Of a DNA stretch of 64,000 nt, positions 20,930-32,434 are shown one piece after another (positions within the stretch are counted from its first letter, which is position 1; each line of letters opens with the position of its first letter). The position numbers were made by a program, and so were the translations under genes. The notes under the pieces are model-generated. The model did no database searches. It had not been told where the DNA came from and saw nothing but the letters and a program-made list of their open reading frames with translations. The stretch is from Pomphorhynchus laevis (taxonomy: Eukaryota; Acanthocephala; Palaeacanthocephala; Echinorhynchida; Pomphorhynchidae): the NCBI GenBank assembly GCA_012934845.2, contig WNNJ02001986.1, positions 102,910 to 166,909 on the forward strand, read 5' to 3'.

Positions 20930-22930
20930 GCCCACAAAAGTAAAGTAGATTGAAAAAATAGTTACTTGTTTAGAAGCATTGAACATAGTTACTTTTTGAA
21001 AAAAGAGAGTGAGGATGAAGATCGTAGATGATCAGGTAGGGTATTCCGAAGTAGAAGAGCAGCGCTATGTAGAGATCGAAGGCCGAAAGAAGCACAAGAA
21101 TGCAAGTGAGTAGAAAGAGAGCGAGATAGCACTTAGAGTTGATAGATAGAGATAAGAAGGAGAATTACAATGGAGAAGGCGTTATATAAAGCAGACGAAA
21201 ACAAACGCGATGTTCAATACTTAGCCATCCCAGTTTTGATAAATAGGAGGAGATATGATCGTATTTACGAAGTCGAAAGGGGATGCTCACAGCGGTGTTA
21301 ATGAGGCGTTGAAGAGTTTTAAGGGATGACTTTGAAGATAAGACGAGAAGGATAATACAGTAATCAATACGTGGGAAAATAAGAGAGAATATAAGAGATT
21401 TCCATTAACTAAAATCTAGAGAATTTCTGACGAGACGAATATCACGGAGAAGAATAGTTAAAGATCTAGTTTTATCACAATTGAAGGGATCAAGATGCAG
21501 ATTATTGTCGAAGTGAACAGCTAAAAATACTAGTTTATCTACAACAGGAATAATTGTGGTCTGAAGATACAGCGAAGGAGGAGATACAGAAACGGAGGAG
21601 GGTGAGATTCATAACACTTTCGACGAGGATATATAAAGTTGGCTTAGGAAATGAGGAGGCGCGTTAGAATAAAGAAGTATATTATCAGCGTACTGCATTA
21701 GTCTGAAGCAGAATTTATTAGTTATAAGAGATAAATCTCCAAGAAGAAGCGTAAAGAGAATAGGGCCAAATACTGACCCTTGATGTACATCACAAGAGAT
21801 AGAAGATAACGGAGAGCACATTGTATTAGAATAAACGTAAAATGATCGATCGGAGAGATACGAAGTGAACCAAGCCTAGGTATATGGAGAGAAACCATAA
21901 TGATAGCGAAGACAAGAAAAAAGGATTTTGTGATAGACAATGTTGAATGCAAATGAAAGATCGAGCTAAATATTACCACAATGCAAAGTCTTTTGTTACG
22001 AGTTGAGAGCATATCAGAAAATACTTTATGACATGCTAGTTCGGTGGAATGATTGGAGCGGAAAGCAGATTGAAAATAAGCGTAGAGCTGCGATGAATAT
22101 AATAACTTGTTGATATAATATAAGAGAAGATGTTCAAGAATTTTAGATAAGGTTGGTAGAATTGATATTGGGCGATAAGATGAAAGAGAGTTGTGCAGAG
22201 GGGGCTTTTTAAGTAGGGGACGAACAATGATTGCTTTCCAAAGAACAGGAAATATTCCATTCCGGATTGACGAGTTAAAGAGGCTGGTAAGGAAATGTGT
22301 GAAGTCTGTTGACAACAATTTGAGAATTCGAGTTGGGATTGGATCGGCAGGATATGACTTACAGATTGACGAAATAAGAAGGCAAGATAACTCATCTTCA
22401 GATACTGCAAGTAAGTAAAATAGCTTAGGGATACGAATAGACGGGATCCAAGAAGTTTGTGGAAAGACTCTGATCGAATCGATTAGAGAAATAGTTTTTG
22501 AAATAAGGTAATTGGATAATTGAGAAGGATCAGGAGTGGATTGGATAACGACGAAGAGCAAAGAATTGGTTACGATAAACGGAGGAATCAAGTGTTGAAG
22601 ATAGTGTGAGATAACGATGAAACGTTTTGAAAGAACGACGCAGGCGTTTTGAAGTCACATACTTAGAGTCGAACCTCGTTGCAAGATATTGACGTGATTG
22701 AGCAAAAGTTTTAGGAGGAAGGATATCATCGAGTATAGAACAAAATACATTGTTAAAGAGAGTGCATAAGTAATTGGGAGATTGGGATATATAAGAAGGA
22801 TATATTAACGGAGAGTGGTTAATATGAGAGCGAAGAAGGGAAAAGTCGAGGAATTTCCAAGAACGACACGAGATAACTTTTGCAGGAACATTGGTTTTTT
22901 GTTGATTCATATACTGAATCAACATTGTTA
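20930..22930 (-). mobile_element. CR1/L2-like LINE, 5'-truncated and decayed
   Basis: Minus-strand frames read, in order: a post-endonuclease linker (FNNVFCSILDDILPPKT, near 22740), RT fingers (PADPIPTRILKLL; VRPLLKKPP; LSSYRPISILPTLSKILEHL, near 22150-22330), QSAFRSNHSTELACHKVFSD, the palm motifs HQGSVFGPILFTLLLGDLS (near 21750) and MQYADN (catalytic box, second Asp replaced by Asn), then a C-terminal region (LAVHFDNNLHLDPF; GWLSIEHRVCF). Several frame changes and stops break it. The order and motifs are those of CR1/L2-group elements. The 3' end near 20930 keeps the GTGGGCTTGT word of the 18.99-kb fragment, suggesting the same family. Confidence 0.8.
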
Positions 22931-23019
22931 CTAATAAAGTGAATATTTAAGACTACCAATTTCCAGAAAGACTTGGGAAGCAGCGGAGTAGAATCAATTG
23001 AAGGATACGCCGGATTTTT

Positions 23020-25292
23020 TACTGGAAGAATTGCTACATGATTTACTGAAGGATTTACTTGAAAATTTCTGTTTTACTAAAGGATTTACTGGATAGTTTA
23101 CTGAAGGGTTTATCAGAAAATTAACTAGAAGATTAACTGGAGTATATATTGGAAAGTTTACTGAATGATTTATTTAAGGATTAGCTGAAAAATTTACTGA
23201 AGTATAAAACAGAATATTAACTGAAGGATTAACTGGACGATTAAGAGGAGGATTAACTGGAGAATTTATTTAAGTATTTACTTTAGAATTAACTAGTTGA
23301 TTAACCAAAAAATTTACTGGATGATTTACTTGAGGATTTACTGTAGGATTTACTGTAGGATTTACTGGAGGATTTACTAGAGGATTTACTGGAGGATTTA
23401 CTGGAGGATTTACTGAAGGATTTAATGGAGGATTTACTGGAACATTTTCTGATGGATTTACTGGAGGATTTACTTAAAGATTTACTGGAGGATTTACTGG
23501 AGGATTTACTCGATGATTTACTGGACGATTTAATGGATGATTTACTGGAGGATTTACTGGAGGATTTACTGGAGGATTTACTGGAGGATTTACTGGAGGA
23601 TTTACTGGAGGATTTACTGGAGGATTTACTGGAGGATTTACTGGAGGATTTACTGGAGGATTTACTGGAGGATTTACTGGAGGATTTACTGGAGGATTTA
23701 CTGGAGGATTTACTGGAGGATTTACTGGAGGATTTACTGGAGGATTTACTGGAGGATTTACTGGAGGATTTACTGGAGGATTTACTGGAGGATTTACTGG
23801 AGGATTTACTGGAGGATTTACTGGAGGATTTACTGGAGGATTTACTGGAGGATTTACTGGAGGATTTACTAGAGGATTTACTGGAGGATTTACTGGAGGA
23901 TTTACTGGAGGATTTACTGGAGGATTTACTGGAGGATTTACTGGAGGATTTACTGGAGGATTTACTGGAGGATTTACTGGAGGATTTACTGGAGGATTTA
24001 CTGGAGGATTTACTGGAGGATTTACTGGAGGATTTACTGGAGGATTTACTGGAGGATTTACTGGAGGATTTACTGGAGGATTTACTGGAGGATTTACTGG
24101 AAGGATTTACTGGAGGATTTACTGGAGGATTTACTCGATGATTTACTGGAGGATTTACTAGAGTATTTACTGATGGATTTACTGGAGGATTTACTGGAGG
24201 ATTTACTGGAGGATTTACTGGAGGATTTACTAGAGGATTTACTAGAGGATTTACTAGAGGATTTACTGGAGGATTTACTGGAGGATTTACTGGAGGATTT
24301 ACTGGAGGATTTACTGGAGGATTTACTGGAGGATTTACTGGAGGATTTACTAGAGGATTTACTAGAGGATTTACTGGAGGATTTACTGGAGGATTTACTG
24401 GAGGATTTACTGGAGGATTTACTGGAGGATTTACTGGAGGATTTACTGAGGATTTACTGGAGGATTTACTGGAGGATTTACTGGAGGATTTACTGGAGGA
24501 TTTACTGGAGGATTTACTGGAGGATTTACTGGAGGATTTACTGGAGGATTTACTGAAGGATTTACTGGAGGATTTACTGGAGGATTTACTGGAGGATTTA
24601 CTGGAGGATTTACTGGAGGATTTACTGAGGATTTACTGGATTTACTGGGGGATTTACTGTAGGATTTACTGGAGGATTTACTAGAGTATTTACTGATAGA
24701 TTTACTGGAGGATTTACTGGAGGATTTACAAGAGGATTTACTGGAGGATTTACTAGAGGATTTACTGGAGGATAGACTAGATGATTTACTGGAGGATTTA
24801 CTGGAGGATTTACTGGAGGATTTACTGGAGGATTTACTGGAGGATTTACTGGAGGATTTACTGGAGGATTTACTGGAGGATTTACTGGAGGATTTACTGG
24901 AGGATTTACTGGAGGATTTACTGAGGGATTTACTGAAGGATTTACTGGTGGATTTACTGGAGGATTTACTTGAGGATTTACTAGAGGATTTACTAGAGTA
25001 TTTACTAATGGATTTTCTGGAGGATTTACTGGAGGATTTACTGTAGGATTTACTGGAGGATTTACTGTAGGATTTACTGGATGATTTACTGGTGGATTTA
25101 CTCGATGATTTACTGGACGGTTTACTGGAGGATTTACTGGAGGATTTACTGGAGGATTTACTGGAGGATTTACTGGAGGATTTACTGGAGGATTTACTGG
25201 AGGATTTACTGGAGGATTTACTGGAGGATTTACTGGAGGATTTACTGGAGGATTTACTTGAGAATTTACTAGAGGATATTCTATATTATATA
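23020..25292 (+). repeat. 12-bp minisatellite (unit GGATTTACTGGA)
   Basis: More than 150 tandem copies of GGATTTACTGGA form this array. The core, about 23330-25270, is nearly pure, with a few variants (CTAGA, CTGTA, ATGGA) that are sometimes clustered. The left flank, 23020-23330, holds increasingly diverged units. Because 12 is a multiple of 3, five of six frames stay open for long stretches (D-L-L-E, I-Y-W-R and G-F-T-G on plus; S-S-K-S and P-V-N-P on minus). Single-base length changes (for example near 24100 and 24450) switch frames without any sign of frame preservation, so I do not call it coding. Confidence 0.95.
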
Positions 25293-25779
25293 CTAGATAA
25301 TCAAATGCGGGAGCTGGATAAATTCGCAGTGTTGTTATTGTCTAGGTATGTTTTCGGTTTGCGAGATCGTATAATTTTATTATTACGTTATATGAAAGTA
25401 GAGGAACGATCAGTGTTTCGTTGACGTGTTGATCATTCGATGAAATAGGTAACCCTCTAATGATCTCGTTACACGAACGGTTTGCCTGCTTATCACACTC
25501 TTGCAAGAATTTAAGTGGGGTCAGATCCTTATTCAAGTGATTGGCCGTAAAACATATCTTACAACCTCCTGTCGAACCACACTTGCAAATGTACGCAATA
25601 TACTTAAACGGGATTCTGTACCGTCAGATGAGGTTTTTTCCAAAATATATTCTTAGGTTTTTAAGCTCTGTCGTAAACTCAGTGATTTCGATTCGTGAGC
25701 GCTCCACAACTTCTTAAATTGATGAGAAGCGTTTTGTTGAACAATATCGATAGTGGAACTCTCGCAGAAAGAAATATCT

Positions 25780-28700
25780 ATTTACGCTAAGAGTAGCTTT
25801 CACTTCGGCCCCCATTCATCGACCCAACAAAGCAGGAGAGGCAAATACATGCTAATGACGTATTTTCATTTGATGACATTCGATTATTTAGTTTACCTTA
25901 TTCTAATACAAAGTACATTGTTTATTATTCATCCTTAATTTATTCGCATAATAGTTTAAATACATTTTTAATATTTTGTTGATTTGTATATTTTACTATT
26001 TTCTGTTTAAATGCATTTTTATAGTAACCTAGTATAAAATATGTATCTATTAAATTATTTAAATTATTTTGAAGAAAGCCAATATCGTTGCAAATTGTTG
26101 CGATTCTTAAAATTTTATTATTTATTATTAATCTGTATTTTGAAGGCATTAAAACAGGTAATTTTACTAAATCAAATCTGCTAACTGAGTATACGTTATT
26201 AATATAATTATAAAATAAACAAAGCATAATAATGCTAAATCAAAATTTAATAGTTTAATAATAAAATAAATAATTGTTTTAAATTTTTTATAATTTAAAT
26301 CAAGTTAAAATAAAAAATTGAAATTTAAAATAAAAATCAATTTTTATGAATTAACTAATAAATAACAGACGTTGTATCAGAATAAGGATTAGAGGTCATC
26401 AGGAGGAACTGCTACGCTATCAGGTTTCGGCCCCTAACTTCTCTACCCAACATAGCAGCGGGGTTAAATACATGCTAATGATGTATTTCCTCTGAAATAA
26501 CTATCTAGTATCTTATTCTAATACAAAGTATATTATTTATTATCCATCCATAAAAATTTGCCACTTAAGAGTTTAAATTTATTCTTTATATTATTGTGTT
26601 GATTTATATATTTTACTATTTTCTGCTTGATGTTATTTTTATAGTAACCTAGTTTAAAATATGTATCTATTAAATTATTTAAATGATTTTGAAGAAAGCC
26701 AATATCATTACATATTGTTGCAATTCTTAAAATTTCATTATTTAATGTATTATATTTTATATTATATGGTATGCATGAATGCTCATGCAAAAATATGTTT
26801 CTTGTAAATTTAAATATGTCATCTTTACGATATAAATTAATAGTAGTTTTAGTAAATGTTAATTTAATGTTCATATCTAGATATACACCTTCTTTATCAT
26901 TAATATTGGTTTTGTTAAGAATAAGGCTTTTCTGGATAAATGTGCTCACTAATTGAATAAAAATTATTAGAATTAAATAAACATATATCGTCAATGTATC
27001 GAAACATATTTTATATATTTATATTGTTTAGATTTAGTTTTTACACAGTTATGAACAAATTCATATTCTATATGCTTAAAAACAAGTCAACTATAATTGG
27101 TCTACTATTACCACCCATTGGAACACCTTTTACTTGTCTAAATATAGATGTCTTTACTTTTAAATAATTTTGTTTCATAAAAATATTAAAGGATTCTATT
27201 AATTCAATTTTATCCATATATTTATATTTATTTGGTGGCTTAATTTTTGTTAGATAGGCGTCACAGTTATTATAATATAAATATAATTTACTGAATATAA
27301 GATTAATTAATTTTTCTAATTCATCTGTTATGTCTGCTAAGTCTGGATTTGTATAAAGCATATGTCATGCTTTATATGTTATGTTATGCATGATTTTCTG
27401 TTTGATTTTTCTATTGTAATCTAATTTAAAATACCTATCTATTGAACTATTTAAATGATTCCTAAAGAAGGAGCTAGGTCAAGAGACTCTATTGTTAGTT
27501 TGATTTTTTATTATATCAATTAATAATAGTTTTAATTATTTAAATATGCCATCTTTACGATATAAATTTAAATAGTTTTAGTTAATGTTAATTTAATGCT
27601 CATATCAAGATATATACTTTCTTTATCATTAATATTGGTTTTGTTAAGAATAAGGCTTTCTGCATAAATTTGTTTGCTTATTGAAATAAAATTGCTAGAA
27701 TTAAATAACATATATCATCAATGTATCGAAACATATATTTCATATATTTATATAGTTTAGATTTAGTTTTTACACAGTTATGAACAAATTCATATTCTAT
27801 AAAGCTTAAAAACAAGTCAGCTATAATTAAGCTACTATTACCACTCCTAGGAACTTCTTGTATTTGTCTAAATATAGATGTCCCTACTTTTAAATAATTT
27901 TGATTAATCAAAATATTTAAGGATTCTATTAATTCAATTTTATCCATATATTTATATTTACTTGTTAGATATGCGTTATAGTTATTATTGCATATATGTG
28001 TATATCCTTTTCCGAATATAAGATTAATTAATTTTACTAACGCTTCTTTAATATCTACTAAATCTAGATTTGTATAAAGCGTACTAAAATCGTATGTATT
28101 TATATTCTGAAAATTTATTCCTTTTGGTGTGTTCTAAAAATTCTGTTGTAGAATTAATACTGAAATAGTGTTTTATATCTTTTTCCAAATATAAGATTAA
28201 TTAATTTTTCTAGTTCTAAGTCGACAAGTTGTACTTGTCGACTTATCAAGTTGATAAGTACATATATATAAATATATTTCATATATTTATATTGTTTAGA
28301 TTTAGTTTTTACACAGTTATGAACAAATTCATATTCTATAAAGCTTAAAAACAAGTCAGCTATAATTGGGCTACTATTACCACCCATTGGAACACCTTTT
28401 ACTTGTCTAAATATAGATGTCCCTACTTTTAAATAATTTTGATTTATCAAAATATTTAAGGATTCTATTAATTCAATTTTATCCATATATTTATATTTTC
28501 TTGATGATTTAATTTTTGTTGGATAGGCGTTTTAGTTATTATAACATATATATGTATATATTTTTCCGAATATAAAATTAATTAATTTTTCTACAGCATC
28601 TTTAATATCTGCTAAATCTAGATTTGTAGAAATCGTACTAAAATCGTATGTATTTATATTTTGAAAATTTATTCATTTTATCTGTTCTAAAAATTCTATA

Positions 28701-28950
28701 TCTTGAAATATACCTTCTTTATTATTAATATTAGTTTTTAAAAATATTTAAGGATTATATTAATTCAATTTTATCCATATATTTATATTTACTTAATGGT
28801 TTAATTTTTGTTAGATGGGCGTCACAGTTATTATAATATAAAATATAATTTACTGAATATAAGATTAATTAATTTTTCTAATTCATCTTTAATGTCTGCT
28901 AAGTCTAGATTTGTATAAAGCGTACTAAAATCGTAGAAAAAAACACCATG
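25780..28950 (-). mobile_element. Tandem array of Naiad-type PLE fragments
   Basis: Read on the minus strand, this region contains repeated 5'-truncated PLE pieces. The RT blocks VPMGGNS/SPIIADLFLSFIEYEFV occur near 27070-27130, 27790-27850 and 28330-28390; MDKIELIESLNIL near 27210, 27945 and 28485; and YIDDI with the downstream thumb region in 26533-27000. Two PLE 3' ends lie at the left: 25930-26230, and 26165-26530 with a structured segment at 26391-26494. A perfect 12-bp hairpin (28218-28244) occurs in one unit. Everything is broken. The array starts ~0.5 kb after the minisatellite; Naiads are known to favour simple repeats as targets. Confidence 0.8.
26391..26494 (-). ncRNA. Conserved structured segment of PLE terminal repeat (copy 2)
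   Basis: This is the clearest minus-strand copy. It reads AGAGGAAA, then an 8-bp hairpin (AAATACAT / ATGTATTT), CTGCTATG pairing with CGTAGCAG, CGAAAC, CTGATGA and CCTCT. The other features are as for the copy at 3075-3178. Confidence 0.45.
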
Positions 28951-29109
28951 TTATTAACAAAATGAAAAGATCTTCATATAAATACACTTTTTAGATTTGT
29001 ACAATCATTAATTTAAAGTGACTTATCACATTAACAGCAAGAATGTATACCAAAATACTCTAGTAAAATTATAATAAAAAATAATCTACTTTAGTCAAAG
29101 ACGTTTACT

Positions 29110-29803
29110 ATTCGACCAAGTAACAAATACAACAACAATATATAAATATTAATAATTTAATTATTAATTATATTATAATAATTATATTCAATAATTATAT
29201 TTAATAATAATTATTGAATATAATTATACTTAATTATTGTTAATTATATTATAATAATTATAATTATTGTAATAATTATTAGTTATAATTGGCAATTTTC
29301 GATAGCTACTGCTTCCATCTTAAGGAAAATTAAATAATTAAGTAGATAAAATTGAACATGATAGAAGTAGATATCGAAATATTGAAATTTTTGAAATATA
29401 ATTAATTTATTAGTTGTTTAAGCACGTCCCAGAATCGTTTTGTGTAGTCAATATTTTGGATTTCGTTCTGTTTTCGGCTTATCTTTCGATTTCCCCAAAT
29501 ATGCGACTGCCCAATATCTGCTCTTGTCATTCTTGCATTACCTATCGATATTAAATTATTATAAGTATATTGATTATTTAAGTATATTTTAAGCATTTTC
29601 TATTCGAACAAGTAACACAACAGAAATAAAAATAACAACAACTTTCAGCAACGAATAAATTAATTTTATTCTAAGATTAGCAATTTTCGATAGCTACTGC
29701 TTCTATCTTAACGAAAATTACATAATTAAGTAGATAAAATTGAAAATGATAGAAGTAGATATCGAAATATTGTAATTTTTGGAATAAAATTAATTTGTTC
29801 GTT
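29110..29803. repeat. Imperfect tandem duplication enclosing an ODAD4 fragment
   Basis: The block at 29288-29410 (CAATTTTCGATAGCTACTGC, then TAAGTAGATAAAATTGAA and AGATATCGAAATATTG) recurs at 29682-29803. The TATTCGA(C/A)CAAGTAACA block at ~29110 recurs at ~29602. The period is about 390-490 bp and the copies differ by small indels. Confidence 0.7.
29424..29580 (-). pseudogene. Duplicated internal fragment of the ODAD4-like gene
   Basis: It encodes YTYNN.ISIGNAR.TRADIGQSHIW and GNRKISRKQNEIQN.DYTKRFWD, matching residues ~184-234 of the ODAD4-like protein encoded at 31730-31885, with only a few substitutions. It lies ~0.7 kb downstream of that gene's stop codon. The copy ends sharply at FWD and is followed by unrelated sequence, so it is a fragment, not a functional exon. 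Confidence 0.85.
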
Positions 29804-29885
29804 GCTGAAATTTATAAAAAGTTACAATAATAAAACTGTAAAAATTGATGTTATAAATTTGTTGTTGACACGCACAAATTATTAA

Positions 29886-29961
29886 CTGATCAAAGTAGAG
29901 AGTGAAGCTATCTCCTTGATCAGTTATCACATTAGATATTCACTCTCCTCTTTGATCAGTT
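29886..29961. repeat. Long near-perfect hairpin
   Basis: AACTGATCAAAG and GAGAGTGA pair with TCACTCTC and CTTTGATCAGTT across a ~34-nt loop that itself contains another CTTGATCAGTT copy. It lies in the 3' intergenic region of the ODAD4-like gene. Confidence 0.7.
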
Positions 29962-30277
29962 TTCGAAAATTGATGTTTAACTAAATAATTAATTGAATTT
30001 TAAGTTTTCCTAACATAAATTTTATTTAAAAAACACTTTTTAATGCGTTTTAAATTAGTAATTAAAACTATTTAAAATTTTTTTGAATTGGTTTAATTTT
30101 GAAACAGATAAAAATATTTCGTAATAAAAGGATATTATTTTTCAATATAATTTAAATATATTGTATCTTTAATTGCACTGCATCAATTGGGTATTGCCTT
30201 AATTAGTGGTGACTAAACCATAAATTGGGTTATTAATACTTCTGAGCATTAGGTAGTATTTTAGCGAACAAATAAAA

Positions 30278-32434
30278 CTACTTCAGTCTCATCAAGCCAG
30301 CGCTGTCGGTGTAATTTTGTTTATGTCCGTAATACTTGCTAAGTGAGGCATTCTTTTTTTGTGCTAGACACTTATTTACTTGTTTGACAAAGGTTTTAGA
30401 TTTGTTATCAACTTTAGTTTCATCTTCTTGATTTTTATCTTCATTGCTATCTGAGTTTAATCTATTAAATGAATCTATCATATGGGTTATAAAGTGCATT
30501 AGTCTGGTATCACCTTGCTCGTCACTTATTGTTAATGCGTACTGAAGATTCGCCTGAGCTAATCGAAAGCATTTTAAGCGTTTAAGCACGGCAAACATTG
30601 CAATGTATGCAGCTATTAGAATGCTGGGTTGATTTGACAATTTCGCATGTAGCAAGCATTCTTTTGCTGATACATTTGCAACGTTCAGCAGATATCTATT
30701 ATGAGAGCTTTCACTGAGGCCAATATATGCCAAACAATTGCGATACGAAATAATTGCATGATCGTTAGCCTGTAATGCGTTAGAAAGACGTTGCTCACTC
30801 AACAGTCGCTCATTTAATGCAATTACATCACGAAAGCGACCACTGTTCAACATGCATCCCGATGCTCGGTGTATGCAAGATAATAGATTTCGTATCATAA
30901 CTGATGACTGTGCGTTCTCTGAATCCTTTAATTCCGCTAAAGCCACAACCATAGCAACATTATGTGCTCTGTCGAATTCCACTAGGGCTGCATCTGTGTG
31001 ACCAGTCGAACAGAGACAAGTTCCTAATAGCATATACAAATGAAAAAGAACTTCAGGAGACATTCGTTTACTCATGCTTGACGAACTAATGTCATCACTT
31101 TCAGTTGAGTGCGAATCGACATTTGAACCGTACACATTTAATTTGTATTTACCAATAAGTTTATGAACGCTTTTTAAAACTTTGATAGGGTCCTGTTTGC
31201 ATTTTCGCTCCAAATTTTGTAGAATACGGCGAATCCTAACTATTGAATCATCACTACTGGCTTCAACAAATCTACGACTAGTTTCGACTGGTGTACACGG
31301 GTCGCTTAGAGTACGACGCTTTCTCCACTCTAATGTTTCCTTTGAATCAGATTTCGATTGAATATGATACCAAAATGGCAATGTATTCATTACGTAATTG
31401 ACTGCATTTTGAAGTTCCTGCTTGAGATGCAATGATACGTAAATACCACTGTGTTGATCTCTATCGGCTGCAGATGAATTATTCAGTAGATTTTGAAATG
31501 CTTTTACTACTCGGAATACTTCTCTGCCGAGCAGCTGTTGTCTCGTTGTTTCCGAGAAGTTCAAAGCAATTGGTAATTTATCGGATCGTTTCAATCCTTC
31601 CGCATTTAGATCGCATTGACTATCCTGATTCGATTTAAGTAAATCGATATGTTTCTGGTCAAAAGATGAAATAATGGCAAAACGAAGCATTCGAATAAGA
31701 CGTTTTGCTTCACCGTCGTTGTTTGGAACCATGTCCCAGAATCGTTTTGTGTAGTCAAGATTTTGGATTTCGTTCTGTTTCCGGCTTATCTTTCGATTTC
31801 CCCAAATGTGCGACTGTCCAAGATCTGCTCTTGTCACTCTTGTATTACCTATCGATATTCGGTTATTATAAGTATATTGACTACTGTTTGTACTTATAAG
31901 TGAGGGCGTGTTACTCGATTTATTGATGATATCGTTACTACCTGCACATCGGCTTTTCTTACGTTTTAAATTCAAGGCAGAAAATACACTGTAAAGGGCC
32001 AATTCAAAATCACCAATGTGAAAAAGAACTTTTGCTCTTTGAATCAGAATCTTGTATAATAAAGACATACTTGCTTGATCGATGGAGCTTTGCCGAGTTA
32101 GTGATCTTATATTAATGAATTTAACCGTACTTTTCTTCCGTTTTGAACCATTGCCCAATTTAGCGACATCAGTTGTAATAGTATCTTTGGCAATATCAAT
32201 GTCTTGCAATGCGGCCGCGTAATTGCCACTTCGCATATTTATACGAGAACGTTGAAGTAATGCTGCTGGGTATTGCGTAGATTTCGTTGAAACTTTATCA
32301 AGTGTTAGAAGAGCTTGATCAAAAATCTTCCTTTGCTCGTAGAATAGCGCAGTCGATAAGAGACCCGCATTAGCATAAGAAGTCGGGCCTTCCAGTTTAT
32401 AAGCTAAATCAAAATCTGTGCTATCGTGGCCCAT
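30278..32434 (-). CDS. ODAD4: ODAD4/TTC25-like TPR protein, single exon, 718 aa
   Basis: ODAD4 (TTC25) is the TPR subunit that helps attach the outer-dynein-arm docking complex to axonemal doublets in motile cilia. The ORF starts with a true ATG (MGHDSTDFDLAYKLEG) and ends at TAG. N-terminal TPR helices occur at residues ~18-84 (LSTALFYEQRKIFDQALLTL; RSRINMRSGNYAAALQDID) and ~125-158 (ILIQRAKVLFHIGDFELAL, compare human ILQKAETLYTMGDFEFAL). A middle block has RQQLLG...FQNLL (~293) and VNYVMNTLPFWYHIQS (~350), matching human RQLLGELY...LEKLL and INYLDTHSNFWRQQ. A TPR of the C-terminal set lies at ~461-492 (LLGTCLCSTGHTDAALVEF). The length is close to the human protein. Unlike its neighbours it has no introns. 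The orthology rests on remembered family sequences. Confidence 0.68.
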   Translation of the reverse strand: MGHDSTDFDLAYKLEGPTSYANAGLLSTALFYEQRKIFDQALLTLDKVSTKSTQYPAALLQRSRINMRSGNYAAALQDIDIAKDTITTDVAKLGNGSKRKKSTVKFINIRSLTRQSSIDQASMSLLYKILIQRAKVLFHIGDFELALYSVFSALNLKRKKSRCAGSNDIINKSSNTPSLISTNSSQYTYNNRISIGNTRVTRADLGQSHIWGNRKISRKQNEIQNLDYTKRFWDMVPNNDGEAKRLIRMLRFAIISSFDQKHIDLLKSNQDSQCDLNAEGLKRSDKLPIALNFSETTRQQLLGREVFRVVKAFQNLLNNSSAADRDQHSGIYVSLHLKQELQNAVNYVMNTLPFWYHIQSKSDSKETLEWRKRRTLSDPCTPVETSRRFVEASSDDSIVRIRRILQNLERKCKQDPIKVLKSVHKLIGKYKLNVYGSNVDSHSTESDDISSSSMSKRMSPEVLFHLYMLLGTCLCSTGHTDAALVEFDRAHNVAMVVALAELKDSENAQSSVMIRNLLSCIHRASGCMLNSGRFRDVIALNERLLSEQRLSNALQANDHAIISYRNCLAYIGLSESSHNRYLLNVANVSAKECLLHAKLSNQPSILIAAYIAMFAVLKRLKCFRLAQANLQYALTISDEQGDTRLMHFITHMIDSFNRLNSDSNEDKNQEDETKVDNKSKTFVKQVNKCLAQKKNASLSKYYGHKQNYTDSAGLMRLK

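Noticed and set aside
23425-24141. A 238-codon open frame of repeated D-L-L-E
   Set aside because: It is a by-product of the 12-bp satellite unit. Other frames are equally open, and small indels switch the frame without being compensated.
23330-25270. CRISPR-like regular repetition
   Set aside because: The units are contiguous 12-mers without spacers, in eukaryotic DNA.
26391-26494. Canonical hammerhead ribozyme
   Set aside because: CTGATGA is not followed by a stem and GAAA in any of the usual orders, and stem I adjacent to the core is not convincingly paired. I kept it only as a permuted, hammerhead-like candidate.
29402-29596. Small separate gene downstream of ODAD4
   Set aside because: It is a sharply bounded copy of an internal ODAD4 segment with unrelated ends.
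31432-31899. Plus-strand open frames opposite the ODAD4-like gene
   Set aside because: They are antisense shadows with no splice or motif support.
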